The notes below the pieces were generated by a model. The model did no database searches, was not told where the DNA came from, and saw only the letters and a program-made list of their open reading frames with translations. From NCBI GenBank assembly GCA_040398425.1, contig JBBATZ010000006.1, positions 31,320 to 95,319 on the forward strand: DNA of 64,000 bases, written 5' to 3'. Every line of letters starts with the position of its first letter. Position 1 is the stretch's first letter. Made by a program: the position numbers and the translations under genes. The DNA comes from UBA7672 sp040398425. Lineage in GTDB: Bacteria > Pseudomonadota > Alphaproteobacteria > Caulobacterales > Hyphomonadaceae. Positions 8,749-17,293 of this stretch are shown here, one piece after another.

Positions 8749-9314
8749 CGCTCGATGCTCCCCTCACGCCGGATCTTCTTCTGCAGCTGCAGCAGGCCGT
8801 AGATCAGCGCTTCAGCGGTCGGCGGGCAGCCAGGAATGTAGATGTCGACAGGCACGATACGATCGCACCCGCGAACGACGGCGTAGCTGTAATGGTAATA
8901 CCCGCCGCCATTGGCGCAGGACCCCATCGAGATCACGTAACGCGGCTCCGGCATCTGGTCGTAGACCTTGCGAAGCGCGGGGGCCATTTTGTTGGTCAGC
9001 GTACCGGCAACGATCATCACGTCCGACTGACGCGGCGAAGCGCGAGGAGCAGCCCCGAATCGCTCCATGTCATAGCGCGGCATCGACGCCTGCATCATTT
9101 CGACCGCGCAGCAAGCAAGGCCGAACGTCATCCACATCAGCGAGCCCGTGCGCGCCCAGGTGATCAGGTCGTCAGCCGCAGCGACGACGAACCCCTTGTC
9201 CGCCAGCTCATCCGACAGCCCGGCAAAGAACGGGTCATTCGGCTTGACCAGCGCCCCGCCCTCAGGCCGCAGAACGCGGCCGGCAGATCCTGCGGCTACT
9301 TTCTGGTCGGCCAT
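8745..9314 (-). CDS. nuoB: NADH-quinone oxidoreductase subunit B
   Basis: Carries cluster N2, the last iron-sulfur cluster before quinone. The N2 ligands are the tandem C68-C69 (FGLACCAVEMM), C133 (GSCANGGG) and C163 (IPGCPPTAEAL), numbered from the start used here. The start chosen is MADQK at 9314, because its ATG overlaps the nuoA stop (TAATG); a start ten codons earlier would lie inside nuoA. The resulting 189 residues match alphaproteobacterial homologues, whose N-terminus is longer than in E. coli. Confidence 0.97.
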   Translation of the reverse strand: MADQKVAAGSAGRVLRPEGGALVKPNDPFFAGLSDELADKGFVVAAADDLITWARTGSLMWMTFGLACCAVEMMQASMPRYDMERFGAAPRASPRQSDVMIVAGTLTNKMAPALRKVYDQMPEPRYVISMGSCANGGGYYHYSYAVVRGCDRIVPVDIYIPGCPPTAEALIYGLLQLQKKIRREGSIER

Positions 9315-9688
9315 TATTGCCACTCCAGCGCGCCACGGCGCCATTCGTAGACGAACCCGACCGTCAGAACGCCGAGAAAGCCCATCATCGACCAGAAGGC
9401 GACGATATTTCCCTCAGCCACCTGAAAGACCCACGGAAACAGGAAGGCCACTTCGAGGTCGAAGATGATGAAGAGGATCGAGACGAGGTAGAATCGCACG
9501 TCGAACTTCATGCGCGCGTCGTCGAACGCGTTGAACCCGCACTCATAAGCCGACAGTTTTTCCGGGTCAGGCTTGCGTGGCGCCAGCAGGGCTGAGGCCA
9601 CAAGAAAGAGACAGCTCAGCACGATGGCGATCGCGAGGAAGATCACGACCGGCAGGTACTCAATAACGAGTGTCTCCACGCCTTGCAT
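9314..9688 (-). CDS. nuoA: NADH-quinone oxidoreductase subunit A
   Basis: First gene of the complex I operon (ND3 homologue), 124 residues with three membrane helices. The loop motif YECG (48-51) with the conserved cysteine C50 is present, as is FDLEVAFLFPW with the membrane acids D77 and E79 that match functionally important residues of E. coli NuoA. GAGGG lies upstream of the ATG at 9688. The operon promoter should lie in 9689-10128; I found no convincing -35/-10 pair there. Confidence 0.97.
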   Translation of the reverse strand: MQGVETLVIEYLPVVIFLAIAIVLSCLFLVASALLAPRKPDPEKLSAYECGFNAFDDARMKFDVRFYLVSILFIIFDLEVAFLFPWVFQVAEGNIVAFWSMMGFLGVLTVGFVYEWRRGALEWQ

Positions 9689-10128
9689 ACGAACCCTCGG
9701 TTACATTTGCGGACGGCCTAGTCCGCTTTGACGTGAGAGGCAAGAGAGTGAGGCGAGCCCATCCCCAATCAAACCACGGGCTTTGCTTTTCGGCCTTCTT
9801 TCCGGGCACTGGCGACACAATCCCCCTGCGATTGAACGTCGCAATTTTGTTGTCTGATGCGTTGTTGCGAGGCGCCAAACAACGACACGAACAACGATGA
9901 AATTCGAGAGCGATCTACTTGCGTCTCAAGCTTCAACGATCAGCAACAACAGACATCGTTCCGAGAATAGACCGCGCGGGCCGAACAAAGCCTCGACCGC
10001 CCACGACTCTCAGGCAATGCGAGGCGCGATTCGCCGACTGACCCGTGAGGGCCCCGGAGGGGAGATTTTAGTCTGAGGGGATCTGAAGCAGGGCTCGCAG
10101 CTAAGCCCTTGTTTCCATGTTCGACACC
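9689..10128. other. Intergenic region: nuo leader and tRNA-Asp downstream region
   Basis: This stretch of 440 bases has no believable gene on either strand. Reading minus, it carries the 3' end of the tRNA-Asp transcript on the right and the nuo promoter and leader on the left. A weak hairpin (GGGCT/AGCCC at about 10091-10108) may end the tRNA transcript. Several CAACGA repeats occur near 9870-9900 without clear meaning. Confidence 0.5.
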
Positions 10129-10205
10129 TGGCGCGAGTGACGGGGCTCGAACCCGCGACCTCCGGCGTGACAGGCCGGCACTCTAACCAACTGAGCTACA
10201 CCCGC
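10129..10205 (-). tRNA. tRNA-Asp (anticodon GTC)
   Basis: A complete cloverleaf on the minus strand, 77 nt including an encoded CCA (10129-10131). The acceptor stem GCGGGTG pairs with CACTCGC with one G-U pair. The discriminator base is G, as expected for tRNA-Asp. The anticodon stem CCGGC/GCCGG encloses the loop CTGTCAC, giving anticodon GTC. The D-loop (CAGTTGGTTAGA) and T-loop (GGTTCGAGCC) are standard. It stands alone between the GspN-like gene and nuo. Confidence 0.97.
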
Positions 10206-10229
10206 ATACGCCGGCGTCGAAGGATGGAG

Positions 10230-10258
10230 CGTTTAGGTCGGGTCGCGTTTCCGGTCAA
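10230..10258 (-). promoter_or_regulatory. Candidate sigma-70 promoter of tRNA-Asp
   Basis: On the minus strand TTGACC (10258-10253) is followed after 17 bases by TAAACG (10235-10230), about 25 bases ahead of the mature tRNA 5' end. The -35 is good, the -10 weak, so this is an inference supported mainly by spacing and position. Confidence 0.45.
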
Positions 10259-10284
10259 GCGGGAAACCACGCTTACCGCCGTAT

Positions 10285-11028
10285 TCAGGACCCGCCCATG
10301 GCGTGGCGGAGCACCAGCCTGTCGCCATCTTTGGTAAAGCCGACCTCCCGCAAGGCCTCAACGGCCGCCGGGGTTGCATTCGCGACCGTGGCCGTCATCT
10401 CCATGTCGAGGTGCTGGCTTATGCTCAGGATGGCCAGAACGTCCGCGCCGGTCGCCGCCCTGCCCTTTGCCTGGACCTGCAGCTTGCCGCCTTCGCAGGT
10501 CACCGGACCGCGCAATTCGGGGCCTACCCAACCCTTGACCTTCACTTTGGTCAGCGCGTCGGTCCAGACCTCGCCATTGGCCGCTTCGCAGGCCCCCGCG
10601 ACGAATTGCAGGTCCAGGACCTGCAGGCTGAACTTGCCGTCGACCTTGGCGATCGCCGCCGGCATGCCCGGCACCATGGCGGTATTGCCGTCCAGCTTCA
10701 TGTCCTTGAGCTCGAGACTGCCATTGGACAGGCCGTAAATCAGGTTAGCCTGCCCCGTGAACCCGTCCCGCGTCAGCCCCAGCGTGCCGGACGCCTTGCC
10801 GGTCAGCAGAGACAGCACGTCCGATTTCACCTTCAGGTCGCCAATGAACTGCTTGCCGAACGCCACCTGCTTGAGTTCGCCATCCCAGACACTGCCGGAG
10901 GCTTCCTTGAACTTGAAGTCAGGAACGCGCTGGGAGGCGACATCCGCCGCCATCGACATCGGCAAAAGCATCAATCCCGCGCCCGCCGCCGCCACGAGCC
11001 CCACCAGCGCGATCAGGAAAATTCTCAT
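10285..11028 (-). CDS. gspN: GspN-like protein (type II secretion system protein N family)
   Basis: 247 residues with one N-terminal membrane helix (MRIFLIALVGLVAAAGAGLM) and a periplasmic domain. The segment SGSVWDGELKQVAFG near 44-58 resembles the start of the T2SS protein N domain, followed by beta-rich repeats and an end with GDRLVLRHAM. GspN is a bitopic accessory of type II secretion whose role is unclear; no other gsp gene is in the window. It may alternatively be a general envelope protein of the AsmA/GspN-like type. It is downstream of the DUF6702-type gene by 82 bases on the same strand. GAGGGATC precedes the ATG. Confidence 0.7.
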   Translation of the reverse strand: MRIFLIALVGLVAAAGAGLMLLPMSMAADVASQRVPDFKFKEASGSVWDGELKQVAFGKQFIGDLKVKSDVLSLLTGKASGTLGLTRDGFTGQANLIYGLSNGSLELKDMKLDGNTAMVPGMPAAIAKVDGKFSLQVLDLQFVAGACEAANGEVWTDALTKVKVKGWVGPELRGPVTCEGGKLQVQAKGRAATGADVLAILSISQHLDMEMTATVANATPAAVEALREVGFTKDGDRLVLRHAMGGS

Positions 11029-11110
11029 GCCGGATCCCTCACCTGCCGCTCGCCAGCGTTTCCGCCTGCAAGGAACCTAACGGCCGCGCCGGGCGCGCGC
11101 CAGAGCAGGC

Positions 11111-11638
11111 TTACAGCAGGCCGTCAGCCTGCTTCACGCCGTCATTGCCGGAAAACAGAAATGTCCGCGTCCGCTCGGCCAGCCGCACATTCACGAGGTT
11201 CGCCTGCGCCTCGAACACATCGCGCAGGATCCGGTCGTCAATCGACAGCTTCGCGGGCGGCGCCTTCAGGGCGCTCTGCTGATACAACAGCAGCGTATCG
11301 CCCTCGAACTCCGCGCCGACGGGCTCAAGCACCAACTTCCGTCCGCCATCCGTAAGGACAAAGCGCTCCTCGATGTACAGCATCAGCGCCGCCTGGTTCT
11401 TCACCACCGTGATGTCGACCTGCGTCGCGCGCGTGGTCTGCTGAAGAGCCAGTTCCGCGTCATGCGGATGCAGGCGATGGGTCACCTCCAGCACAGACGA
11501 GGCAGCATTCCACATCACCGTACTCAACACTGTCTGCGATCGGTGAGCCAGTGCGGGCGGCGCGAACATGAGGCCGGCGCTGAGCGAGCAGCCGGCCAGC
11601 AACGCGATCCTGCGTGTAATGCCTGCCGGTCCGCTCAC
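11111..11638 (-). CDS. Secreted DUF6702-type protein of unknown function
   Basis: 175 residues from a GTG at 11638. That start is chosen because AGGAG sits about ten bases upstream, right at the stop of the metallopeptidase gene; the longer frame would begin at a TTG inside that gene. The N-terminus ITRRIALLAGCSLSAGLMF..ALA is an export signal with a twin arginine. The mature part starts with AHRSQTVLSTVMWN and resembles small proteins often encoded next to M1-family peptidases (DUF6702). No catalytic motif is visible. Its close placement behind the peptidase suggests a partner or chaperone; that is inference. Confidence 0.6.
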   Translation of the reverse strand: MSGPAGITRRIALLAGCSLSAGLMFAPPALAHRSQTVLSTVMWNAASSVLEVTHRLHPHDAELALQQTTRATQVDITVVKNQAALMLYIEERFVLTDGGRKLVLEPVGAEFEGDTLLLYQQSALKAPPAKLSIDDRILRDVFEAQANLVNVRLAERTRTFLFSGNDGVKQADGLL

Positions 11639-11651
11639 GTTCGACTGTCTC

Positions 11652-14072
11652 CTAGTTGCTCGGCGCAATCGGCGCGGGGCTGCTTGCCGGCTGTTCCTTC
11701 GCCTTCAGCTCCACCATCGCATCCGCCATCTGGTTTCGCGTACTGCTGCTCTGCGTCGATTTGAAGACATCGAGCTGGCTTGGCACGTTCTGGCGCGGGA
11801 AGGCGTTGTTCTGCGGTACCGCATCCGCGATCTGGTGGCGTGCATCCAGCTCGACCGACACGACCTTCTTCGTCTCGACGAACAGCTTGGTCACCTTCTC
11901 ATTGTTCATGCGCCAGATCTCGGCGGGGATCATGATATCCTTCGTTGTCCCGTCTTCAAACGTGAAGCGCAGCGGCAAGGGCGACACCAGTCCACCCAGG
12001 TTCTCGAAATCGATGAAGTAGAGATACGGATTCTCGCGCAGGCTCCGCTCGAAGGCAGATTTATCCGGCTCTTTCAGACCTGCCAGGAAGGCCTGATAGT
12101 CGTTGCGGTCCTTGTTGGTCGGCTCGAACTGATCGTTCTGCGAGTAGAAATCGGCTGCATCAGGGTGCAGGTCCATATAGGTCTTCAGACCAGCCTCGCG
12201 GTTTTCAGTGACCGTTACAGGCGGCGGCGTGGTGTCCGTCCGGCGCTGACGCTGCAACGCGCCTTCGACATCAGGATTCTTAGTCGACAGCCTGTACTCG
12301 CGCATATCGTTGAGCGCGATGTCCACATGGTCGGTCGTGTAGAACCAGCCGCGCCAGAACCAATCGAGGTCGACGCCGGACGCATCCTCCATCGTGCGGA
12401 AGAAGTCGGCCGGCGTCGGGCGCTTGAACTTCCAGCTGCGCGCATACTGCTTGAACGCGAAATCGAACAACTCGCGCCCCATCACCGTCTCCCGCAGCAC
12501 GGTCAGCGCGGCAGTCGGCTTGGCGTAGGCATTGTTGCCGAACTGCTTGACCGATTCCGAGTTGGTCATGATCGGGACCTGATCCTCGCTCAGCATGTAC
12601 GAGGTGATGCCATCCAGGATATTCGACGACCCGCCGCGCCCCGGGAAAGTCTCATCCCAGAGTAGTTTGGTCTGGTAGTCGAGGAAGGAGTTCAGGCCCT
12701 CGTCCATCCACGTCCACTGGCGCTCGTCCGAGTTGACGATCATAGGGAAATAGTTGTGCCCGACCTCGTGGATCACTACGCCGATCAGGCCATCGCGCGC
12801 CTGTCGCGTATAGGTTTTCACCCCGGTTTTCTCGTCCTTCACCGGCCTGTATCCGTTGAACGAAATCATCGGATACTCCATGCCGCCGCCAACCCACGTG
12901 TTCACCGAAATGGCGGTCGGGTACGGATACGGAAAGGAGAATTGGGAGTAGACATCGATGGTATGCGCGACGGAGCGGGTCGAATACAGCGACCACAGCG
13001 GATCCGCCTCGGTGGGAAACAGCGACTGCGCCAGCACGTCCGCCCCTTCCGGCTGCTTCACCGCCATTGCGTCCCAGATGAACTTGCGTGACGACGCCCA
13101 TGCGAAATCGCGCACGTTGGAGGCCTTCCAGCGCCACGTCCGCGTCGCCGTGGTTCCTTCCTTCTCGTTCGCCAGAGCTTCATCCGGCGTCACCACATAC
13201 ATCGGCTTGTCATAGGTCTTGCGCGCCTGCGCGAGACGGCTGCGATGCTCCGCGGTCAGCACGTCGTTCGGGTTCTGCAGCACACCTGTGGCTGAAACGA
13301 TATGATCGGCCGGCACGGTGATCGACACATCGTAATTGCCGAACTCCAGCGTGAACTCGCCCGAGCCCAGGAACTGCTTGTGCTGCCAGCCCGTGTAGTC
13401 GGTGTAAGCGGCCAGCCGCGGAAACCAATGCGCCTGGAAGAAGGTGTAGGTGTCGGTGTCACGGAAATATTCGTAGCCGGTCCGGCCGCCAAACAGGCCG
13501 TTGTCGGTGATGTTGAACGCCCAGGCGAGCTTGATGGTCGCGCGCTCTTTCGGCGCCAGCGGACGGGGCAGATCCACCCGCATCATAGTGTCGTTGATGG
13601 TGAACGGCAGAGCCCTGCCCGCCCCATCCGTCACCGACTGTATTTCGTAGCCGTGCGGCTTGTCCGCATAGGACTGAAGCTGCCGCAACACGCCGATGCT
13701 GGCAGTATCGCTGGATGTGGTCTGCGTGCGCCGCGACGCCGAGTCCTGTTTGAAGATGTTCTGGTCAAGCTGCAGCCAGACATAGCTCAACGGATGGGGC
13801 GAGTTATTGTGGTAGTCGATCGTCCCCGTCGCGGTGATGCGCTTCTTGGCTTCATCCAACTTGGCGTTGATGACGTAATCGCCCTGTTGCTGCCAGTAGG
13901 ACTCACCCGGCGCCCCGGACGCGGCGCGATAGGTGTTCGGCGTCGGCAGGTCGACGTCCAGCTGCCTGAACTTGTCGTCGAACGCGCCCTTGGTCTGCTT
14001 GTTGGCGTCGGCCAAGGCCGGGCCGCACCCAAGAATCACGACGGCAGCCGCCGCCAGCCACGCCAATTTCAT
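11652..14072 (-). CDS. Secreted M1-family (gluzincin) metallopeptidase
   Basis: 806 residues with a signal peptide (about 1-21, possibly with a lipobox-like cysteine at C16). The beta-rich N-terminal domain is followed by the M1 catalytic domain: the substrate-binding motif GGGMEYP (396-402), the zinc site H435-E436-x-x-H439 and the third ligand E458 in WMDEGLNSF. All catalytic residues are present. M1 enzymes remove N-terminal amino acids from peptides; the export signal places this one in the periplasm or on the envelope, probably for peptide nutrition. It heads a minus-strand cluster with the DUF6702-type and GspN-like genes. Confidence 0.92.
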   Translation of the reverse strand: MKLAWLAAAAVVILGCGPALADANKQTKGAFDDKFRQLDVDLPTPNTYRAASGAPGESYWQQQGDYVINAKLDEAKKRITATGTIDYHNNSPHPLSYVWLQLDQNIFKQDSASRRTQTTSSDTASIGVLRQLQSYADKPHGYEIQSVTDGAGRALPFTINDTMMRVDLPRPLAPKERATIKLAWAFNITDNGLFGGRTGYEYFRDTDTYTFFQAHWFPRLAAYTDYTGWQHKQFLGSGEFTLEFGNYDVSITVPADHIVSATGVLQNPNDVLTAEHRSRLAQARKTYDKPMYVVTPDEALANEKEGTTATRTWRWKASNVRDFAWASSRKFIWDAMAVKQPEGADVLAQSLFPTEADPLWSLYSTRSVAHTIDVYSQFSFPYPYPTAISVNTWVGGGMEYPMISFNGYRPVKDEKTGVKTYTRQARDGLIGVVIHEVGHNYFPMIVNSDERQWTWMDEGLNSFLDYQTKLLWDETFPGRGGSSNILDGITSYMLSEDQVPIMTNSESVKQFGNNAYAKPTAALTVLRETVMGRELFDFAFKQYARSWKFKRPTPADFFRTMEDASGVDLDWFWRGWFYTTDHVDIALNDMREYRLSTKNPDVEGALQRQRRTDTTPPPVTVTENREAGLKTYMDLHPDAADFYSQNDQFEPTNKDRNDYQAFLAGLKEPDKSAFERSLRENPYLYFIDFENLGGLVSPLPLRFTFEDGTTKDIMIPAEIWRMNNEKVTKLFVETKKVVSVELDARHQIADAVPQNNAFPRQNVPSQLDVFKSTQSSSTRNQMADAMVELKAKEQPASSPAPIAPSN

Positions 14073-14407
14073 CCACAGGCTCCCGGAAATGATCGGTAGA
14101 GCCTTAGCGATACGCGATGAAATGTCACCGCCACCTTACGAGGGGGCGTACTTCCCGCCCGGCGCGAACCAGCGCCGGAAAAGGAAAGGCCGGCTTCTCG
14201 CGAAGCCGGCCCAGTTGCACAGGAACAGAACCGTCGGGAACCATCGAGGGACATCAAGGCGTCCCGCCGGTCTGTGTTCGGTATAGGTGAGTGAGTCTGA
14301 ACAGCGATTGAGGCGCTTGTTGTCCTCAATTCAGGTGAAACAAATACAGCCAAGTGACTGGTTTCATGCCGTATTTCAGTCTGAATCGCTGGCTAGGCGC
14401 GCCGCCC
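14073..14407. other. Intergenic region with a terminator and possible small RNA
   Basis: 335 bases between the racemase-like gene and the metallopeptidase, both on the minus strand. The only clear structure is the strong terminator-like hairpin at 14188-14211. The 190 bases before it (14212-14400, read minus) have no start-plus-RBS frame that I believe and could be a 3' UTR or a small RNA. The rest should hold the peptidase promoter. Confidence 0.5.
14188..14211 (-). terminator. Rho-independent terminator
   Basis: A perfect ten-base stem (GGCCGGCTTC/GAAGCCGGCC) with a four-base loop. Read on the minus strand it is followed directly by TTTCCTTTT, as in an intrinsic terminator. It ends transcription from the racemase-like gene, or from an unannotated transcript between them. 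Confidence 0.75.
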
Positions 14408-15547
14408 TCAGCTCTGCGCGACAGCCCCGGCCGACAGGAAGGCCGCCACCCGTTCAGCTTCGATGCCCCACCCCTCCAGCACGTCTTTTGAGTGTTTCCC
14501 CGCCAGCGCCGGGACGCCGTTAACGGCTCCCGCCGTGCGCGAAAAGCGCGGCGCGGGGCCAGGCTGGGTCACGCCAAAGGCCTCGACAAAAGTTTTGCGT
14601 TCCGCGTTATGGGGATGCTTCGGCGCCTCCTCCATGCTCAGCACCGGCGCGATGCAGGCGTCGGTCCCATCGAACACCTTCATCCAGTCGTCGCGCGATT
14701 TGGTCTTCACCACCTCGGCCACGCGCCTTGTGTATTCCGGCCAGTGTTCGCGGCTCATTTGCGCCGGGAACGCGTCCGCCGGCAGGCCGAGCCCCTTCAC
14801 GAAGATCGCATGGAATTGCGGCTCTATGGCCCCGATCGCCAGATACTCGCCATCGGCGCATTCATACGTGTCGTAGAAGTGCGCCCCGCCATCCAGCATG
14901 TTGTCGTCGCGGTTGGCGGTCCAGATGCCTGCCGCCTTCATGCCATAGAACATCGTCATCAGCGACGCCGCGCCGTCGATCATCGCGCAGTCGATCACCT
15001 GCCCCTTGCCGGACGACTTCGCCTCGATGATGCCCGCGAGCAGGCCGAACGCCAGATAGAGCGCCCCGCCCCCGAAATCGCCCACGAGGTTCAGAGGCGG
15101 CGCTGGCGGCTCGCCCTTGCGTCCCATCGTGTGCAGCGCGCCCGTAAGCGCGATGTAGTCGATGTCATGCCCGGCCATCGAGGCCCACGGCCCGGTCTGA
15201 CCCCAGCCCGTCATGCGCCCGAACACCAGCTTGGGATTGCGCTTCAGCGCCACCTCGGGGCCGACGCCCAACCGCTCCATCACGCCCGGGCGGAATCCCT
15301 CGATCAGCCCGTCGGCCTTTTCGATCAGGCTCAGCGCCGCCTCCACGCCCTCGGGCTTCTTGAGGTCAACCGCGATCGACCGCTTGCCGCGATTGGCGAG
15401 ATCAGGAAACGACCGCCCCACGCTCTCGGCGCGATCAATGCGCACAACGTCAGCGCCCAAGTCCGCCAGCAGCATCCCGCAGAACGGTCCCGGACCGATG
15501 CCCGCAAACTCCACGATCTTCACGCCAACAAGGGGACCAGACGCCAT
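14408..15547 (-). CDS. Alpha-methylacyl-CoA racemase-like enzyme (CaiB/BaiF family)
   Basis: 379 residues of the class III CoA-transferase fold. It carries the racemase-type catalytic set rather than the transferase aspartate pattern: H127 (GHDIDY), D157 (GDFGGG) and E242 (IGAIEPQF), which align with H126/D156/E241 of Mycobacterium MCR. It should interconvert 2R- and 2S-methylacyl-CoA esters, as needed to degrade branched-chain lipids by beta-oxidation. The Rossmann-like start (VKIVEFAGIGPGPFCGMLLADLGADV, seen in pieces) is typical. It is divergent from the DUF2200 gene, and other beta-oxidation genes are not nearby. Confidence 0.88.
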   Translation of the reverse strand: MASGPLVGVKIVEFAGIGPGPFCGMLLADLGADVVRIDRAESVGRSFPDLANRGKRSIAVDLKKPEGVEAALSLIEKADGLIEGFRPGVMERLGVGPEVALKRNPKLVFGRMTGWGQTGPWASMAGHDIDYIALTGALHTMGRKGEPPAPPLNLVGDFGGGALYLAFGLLAGIIEAKSSGKGQVIDCAMIDGAASLMTMFYGMKAAGIWTANRDDNMLDGGAHFYDTYECADGEYLAIGAIEPQFHAIFVKGLGLPADAFPAQMSREHWPEYTRRVAEVVKTKSRDDWMKVFDGTDACIAPVLSMEEAPKHPHNAERKTFVEAFGVTQPGPAPRFSRTAGAVNGVPALAGKHSKDVLEGWGIEAERVAAFLSAGAVAQS

Positions 15548-15745
15548 AACTCATCTCCGTTTATCTGCCGGACACTCCCGTCATTGACGCGAACGTCAAG
15601 TGTGTCGTGGCGGCAATCGGGGGCTTGCCCGGCAGCTCCACCCGGCAACGCCGCGCACAGCAAGCTGTCGACGCTGCATCTGTTGATCGTCTCAAGTGTT
15701 CGCGCAATCCTGTTACCTGCGAACGAAGGTGAGACGGAATCGCCA

Positions 15746-16126
15746 ATGAGGACGACCGCAAGAACGATCGCCAACTGGAACCGCATCTACGCAATGAGCT
15801 TTGCCAGCATCTACGAGCTCTACATTGCCAAGGTCGAGAAGAAGGGGCGCACAAAGGCCGAGGTCGACCAGGTCATCCGCTGGCTGACCGGCTACACACA
15901 GAAAGCCCTCGACGCCCACATCGCGAAGAAGACCACGTTCGAGGACTTCTTCGCCAAGGCGACCAAACTCAATCCGTCCCGCAGCCTGATCACCGGCGTC
16001 ATCTGCGGCGTGCGCGTCGAACAGATCGAAGAGCCGCTGATGCAGAACATCCGCTACATGGACAAGCTGGTCGACGAACTTGCGAAGGGCCGTCCGATGG
16101 AAAAAATCCTGCGAACAGCCGTCTGA
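15746..16126 (+). CDS. DUF2200 family protein
   Basis: 126 residues of a small conserved bacterial family with no known function. Family hallmarks are RIYAMSFASIYELYIAKVEKKGRT, seen from residue 13, and the central EVDQVIRWLTGY. The predicted structure is all-helical and soluble. The start ATG at 15746 has AAGGTGAG about ten bases upstream; the much longer open frame that runs into it from 14492 is antisense to the racemase-like gene and ignored. Divergent promoter space of about 200 bases lies upstream. Confidence 0.85.
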   Translation: MRTTARTIANWNRIYAMSFASIYELYIAKVEKKGRTKAEVDQVIRWLTGYTQKALDAHIAKKTTFEDFFAKATKLNPSRSLITGVICGVRVEQIEEPLMQNIRYMDKLVDELAKGRPMEKILRTAV

Positions 16127-16189
16127 TTTTGCTATGAACGGCCATGCCTGACGCGGGGGGCCGCGCCGCTGGACAAGGGGACGAATTCA

Positions 16190-16957
16190 ATGACGACGAT
16201 GGCAATCGACGCGCCGCTGGCCAACGACCGCAGTTTCTTCCGCAATCTGATCACGGCCATGGCCGTCATTCTGGTTGCAGGCTTCGTGGTTCAGCTTGCG
16301 ATGGGGCGCTCGAGTTTCGGAGCGCCCCCGATCGTCCACGCGCACGCCATTGCCTTCATGGGGTGGGTCTCCATTACACTTGCGCAGGTCTGGCTCGTCG
16401 CCGGCGGCAACATGGCGGCCCACCGCAAGCTGGGCTATCTCGCCGTCGCCTGGTCGATCGGCCTCCTGATCCTCGGCCCGCTGGTGACCATCGCAGCCGT
16501 GCAAACGGCGCGCACACCCTTCTTCTTCCAGCCCCAGCACTTCCTGGTCGCCAACCCGGTGAGCCTCATCGGCTTTGCCGGTCTGTTCTTCGCCGCCGTC
16601 GCGCTCCGCCGCCGGGCCGATTGGCATGCCCGCCTTCACGCAGGCGCCTTTGTCATGCTGATGGGCCCAGGCTTCGGCCGACTGCTCCCGATGCCTTTCC
16701 TCCCGCCGTATGCGTTCGAAATCGCGGGACTGACAGCGCTCATCTTCCCGCTGATCGGCATCGTGCGCGACTGGCGCGTGCTTGGCCGCCCGCACCCCGC
16801 CTGGTTCTGGGGGATCGGGGTGCTCCTCGCCACCACGCTGCTTGCGCGCGTGATCGGCTTCTCACCCGTCGGGGAAGCGATCTACGCCGCCGTCACCGCA
16901 GGCGGCAGCCTGGCCGGCACGGACGGCCTCGCCTTCCCGCCGCCGCCACCGATGTAA
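16190..16957 (+). CDS. Multi-pass membrane protein of unknown function
   Basis: 255 residues with about seven hydrophobic segments. Histidines stand at helix ends: H50 and H52 (VHAHAIAFMGW) and H78 (AAHRKLGYLA). This pattern resembles small membrane haem proteins or the DUF2306/DUF420-like families, but the match is only by pattern and no function is claimed. AAGGGGA precedes the ATG at 16190. The end is a proline-rich tail (FPPPPPM). It is convergent with the lipoprotein gene that follows. Confidence 0.7.
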   Translation: MTTMAIDAPLANDRSFFRNLITAMAVILVAGFVVQLAMGRSSFGAPPIVHAHAIAFMGWVSITLAQVWLVAGGNMAAHRKLGYLAVAWSIGLLILGPLVTIAAVQTARTPFFFQPQHFLVANPVSLIGFAGLFFAAVALRRRADWHARLHAGAFVMLMGPGFGRLLPMPFLPPYAFEIAGLTALIFPLIGIVRDWRVLGRPHPAWFWGIGVLLATTLLARVIGFSPVGEAIYAAVTAGGSLAGTDGLAFPPPPPM

Positions 16958-16978
16958 AGCTGCGGAACGACGGCCTCG

Positions 16979-17290
16979 TTACTGAAGAGGATGCTCGCGG
17001 TTCAGGCGCTCAAGAATCTGCGCGCGGCAGATCTTTTCGTCTTCGATGTCGAGCTCCTTGATTATCGGCATCTGCAAACCGCCACGAGGTCCGAGGCGCC
17101 CGCCGCCTGTGCCAGCGCTAATCTTCAGAGGCTGAACAACACGACGGCCATCGAGGCATACGCAGATTTCACGATACCGATGCGTCTCCTTCACGCACGT
17201 TTCGACCCAGCTTGGCTTCTCTCCTTCGCAGGCGGCAACACCGCCAAGCGCAAGAAAAACAAAAACTGAGCGCCCCAACCCGACGCGCAT
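16979..17290 (-). CDS. Small putative lipoprotein
   Basis: 103 residues starting with a basic-hydrophobic segment (MRVGLGRSVFVFLALGG) that ends in a lipobox-like VAAC (cysteine at 21). The mature part has further cysteines (C32, C43, C45 and one near the end) and no recognised domain. It begins three bases after the SDR stop on the same strand, so it is probably the second gene of that transcript. Unknown function; the coding assignment rests on signal sequence and position. Confidence 0.5.
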   Translation of the reverse strand: MRVGLGRSVFVFLALGGVAACEGEKPSWVETCVKETHRYREICVCLDGRRVVQPLKISAGTGGGRLGPRGGLQMPIIKELDIEDEKICRAQILERLNREHPLQ

Positions 17291-17293
17291 TCA

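Noticed and set aside
10137..10337. Small ORF starting MTGLEPATSGVTGRHSNQ
   Set aside because: This is the classic false protein made by reading the antisense strand of a tRNA; the tRNA-Asp cloverleaf fully explains it.
14492..15745. Long N-terminal extension of the DUF2200 frame
   Set aside because: It runs antisense through the racemase-like gene; the conserved DUF2200 sequence and an RBS begin at 15746.
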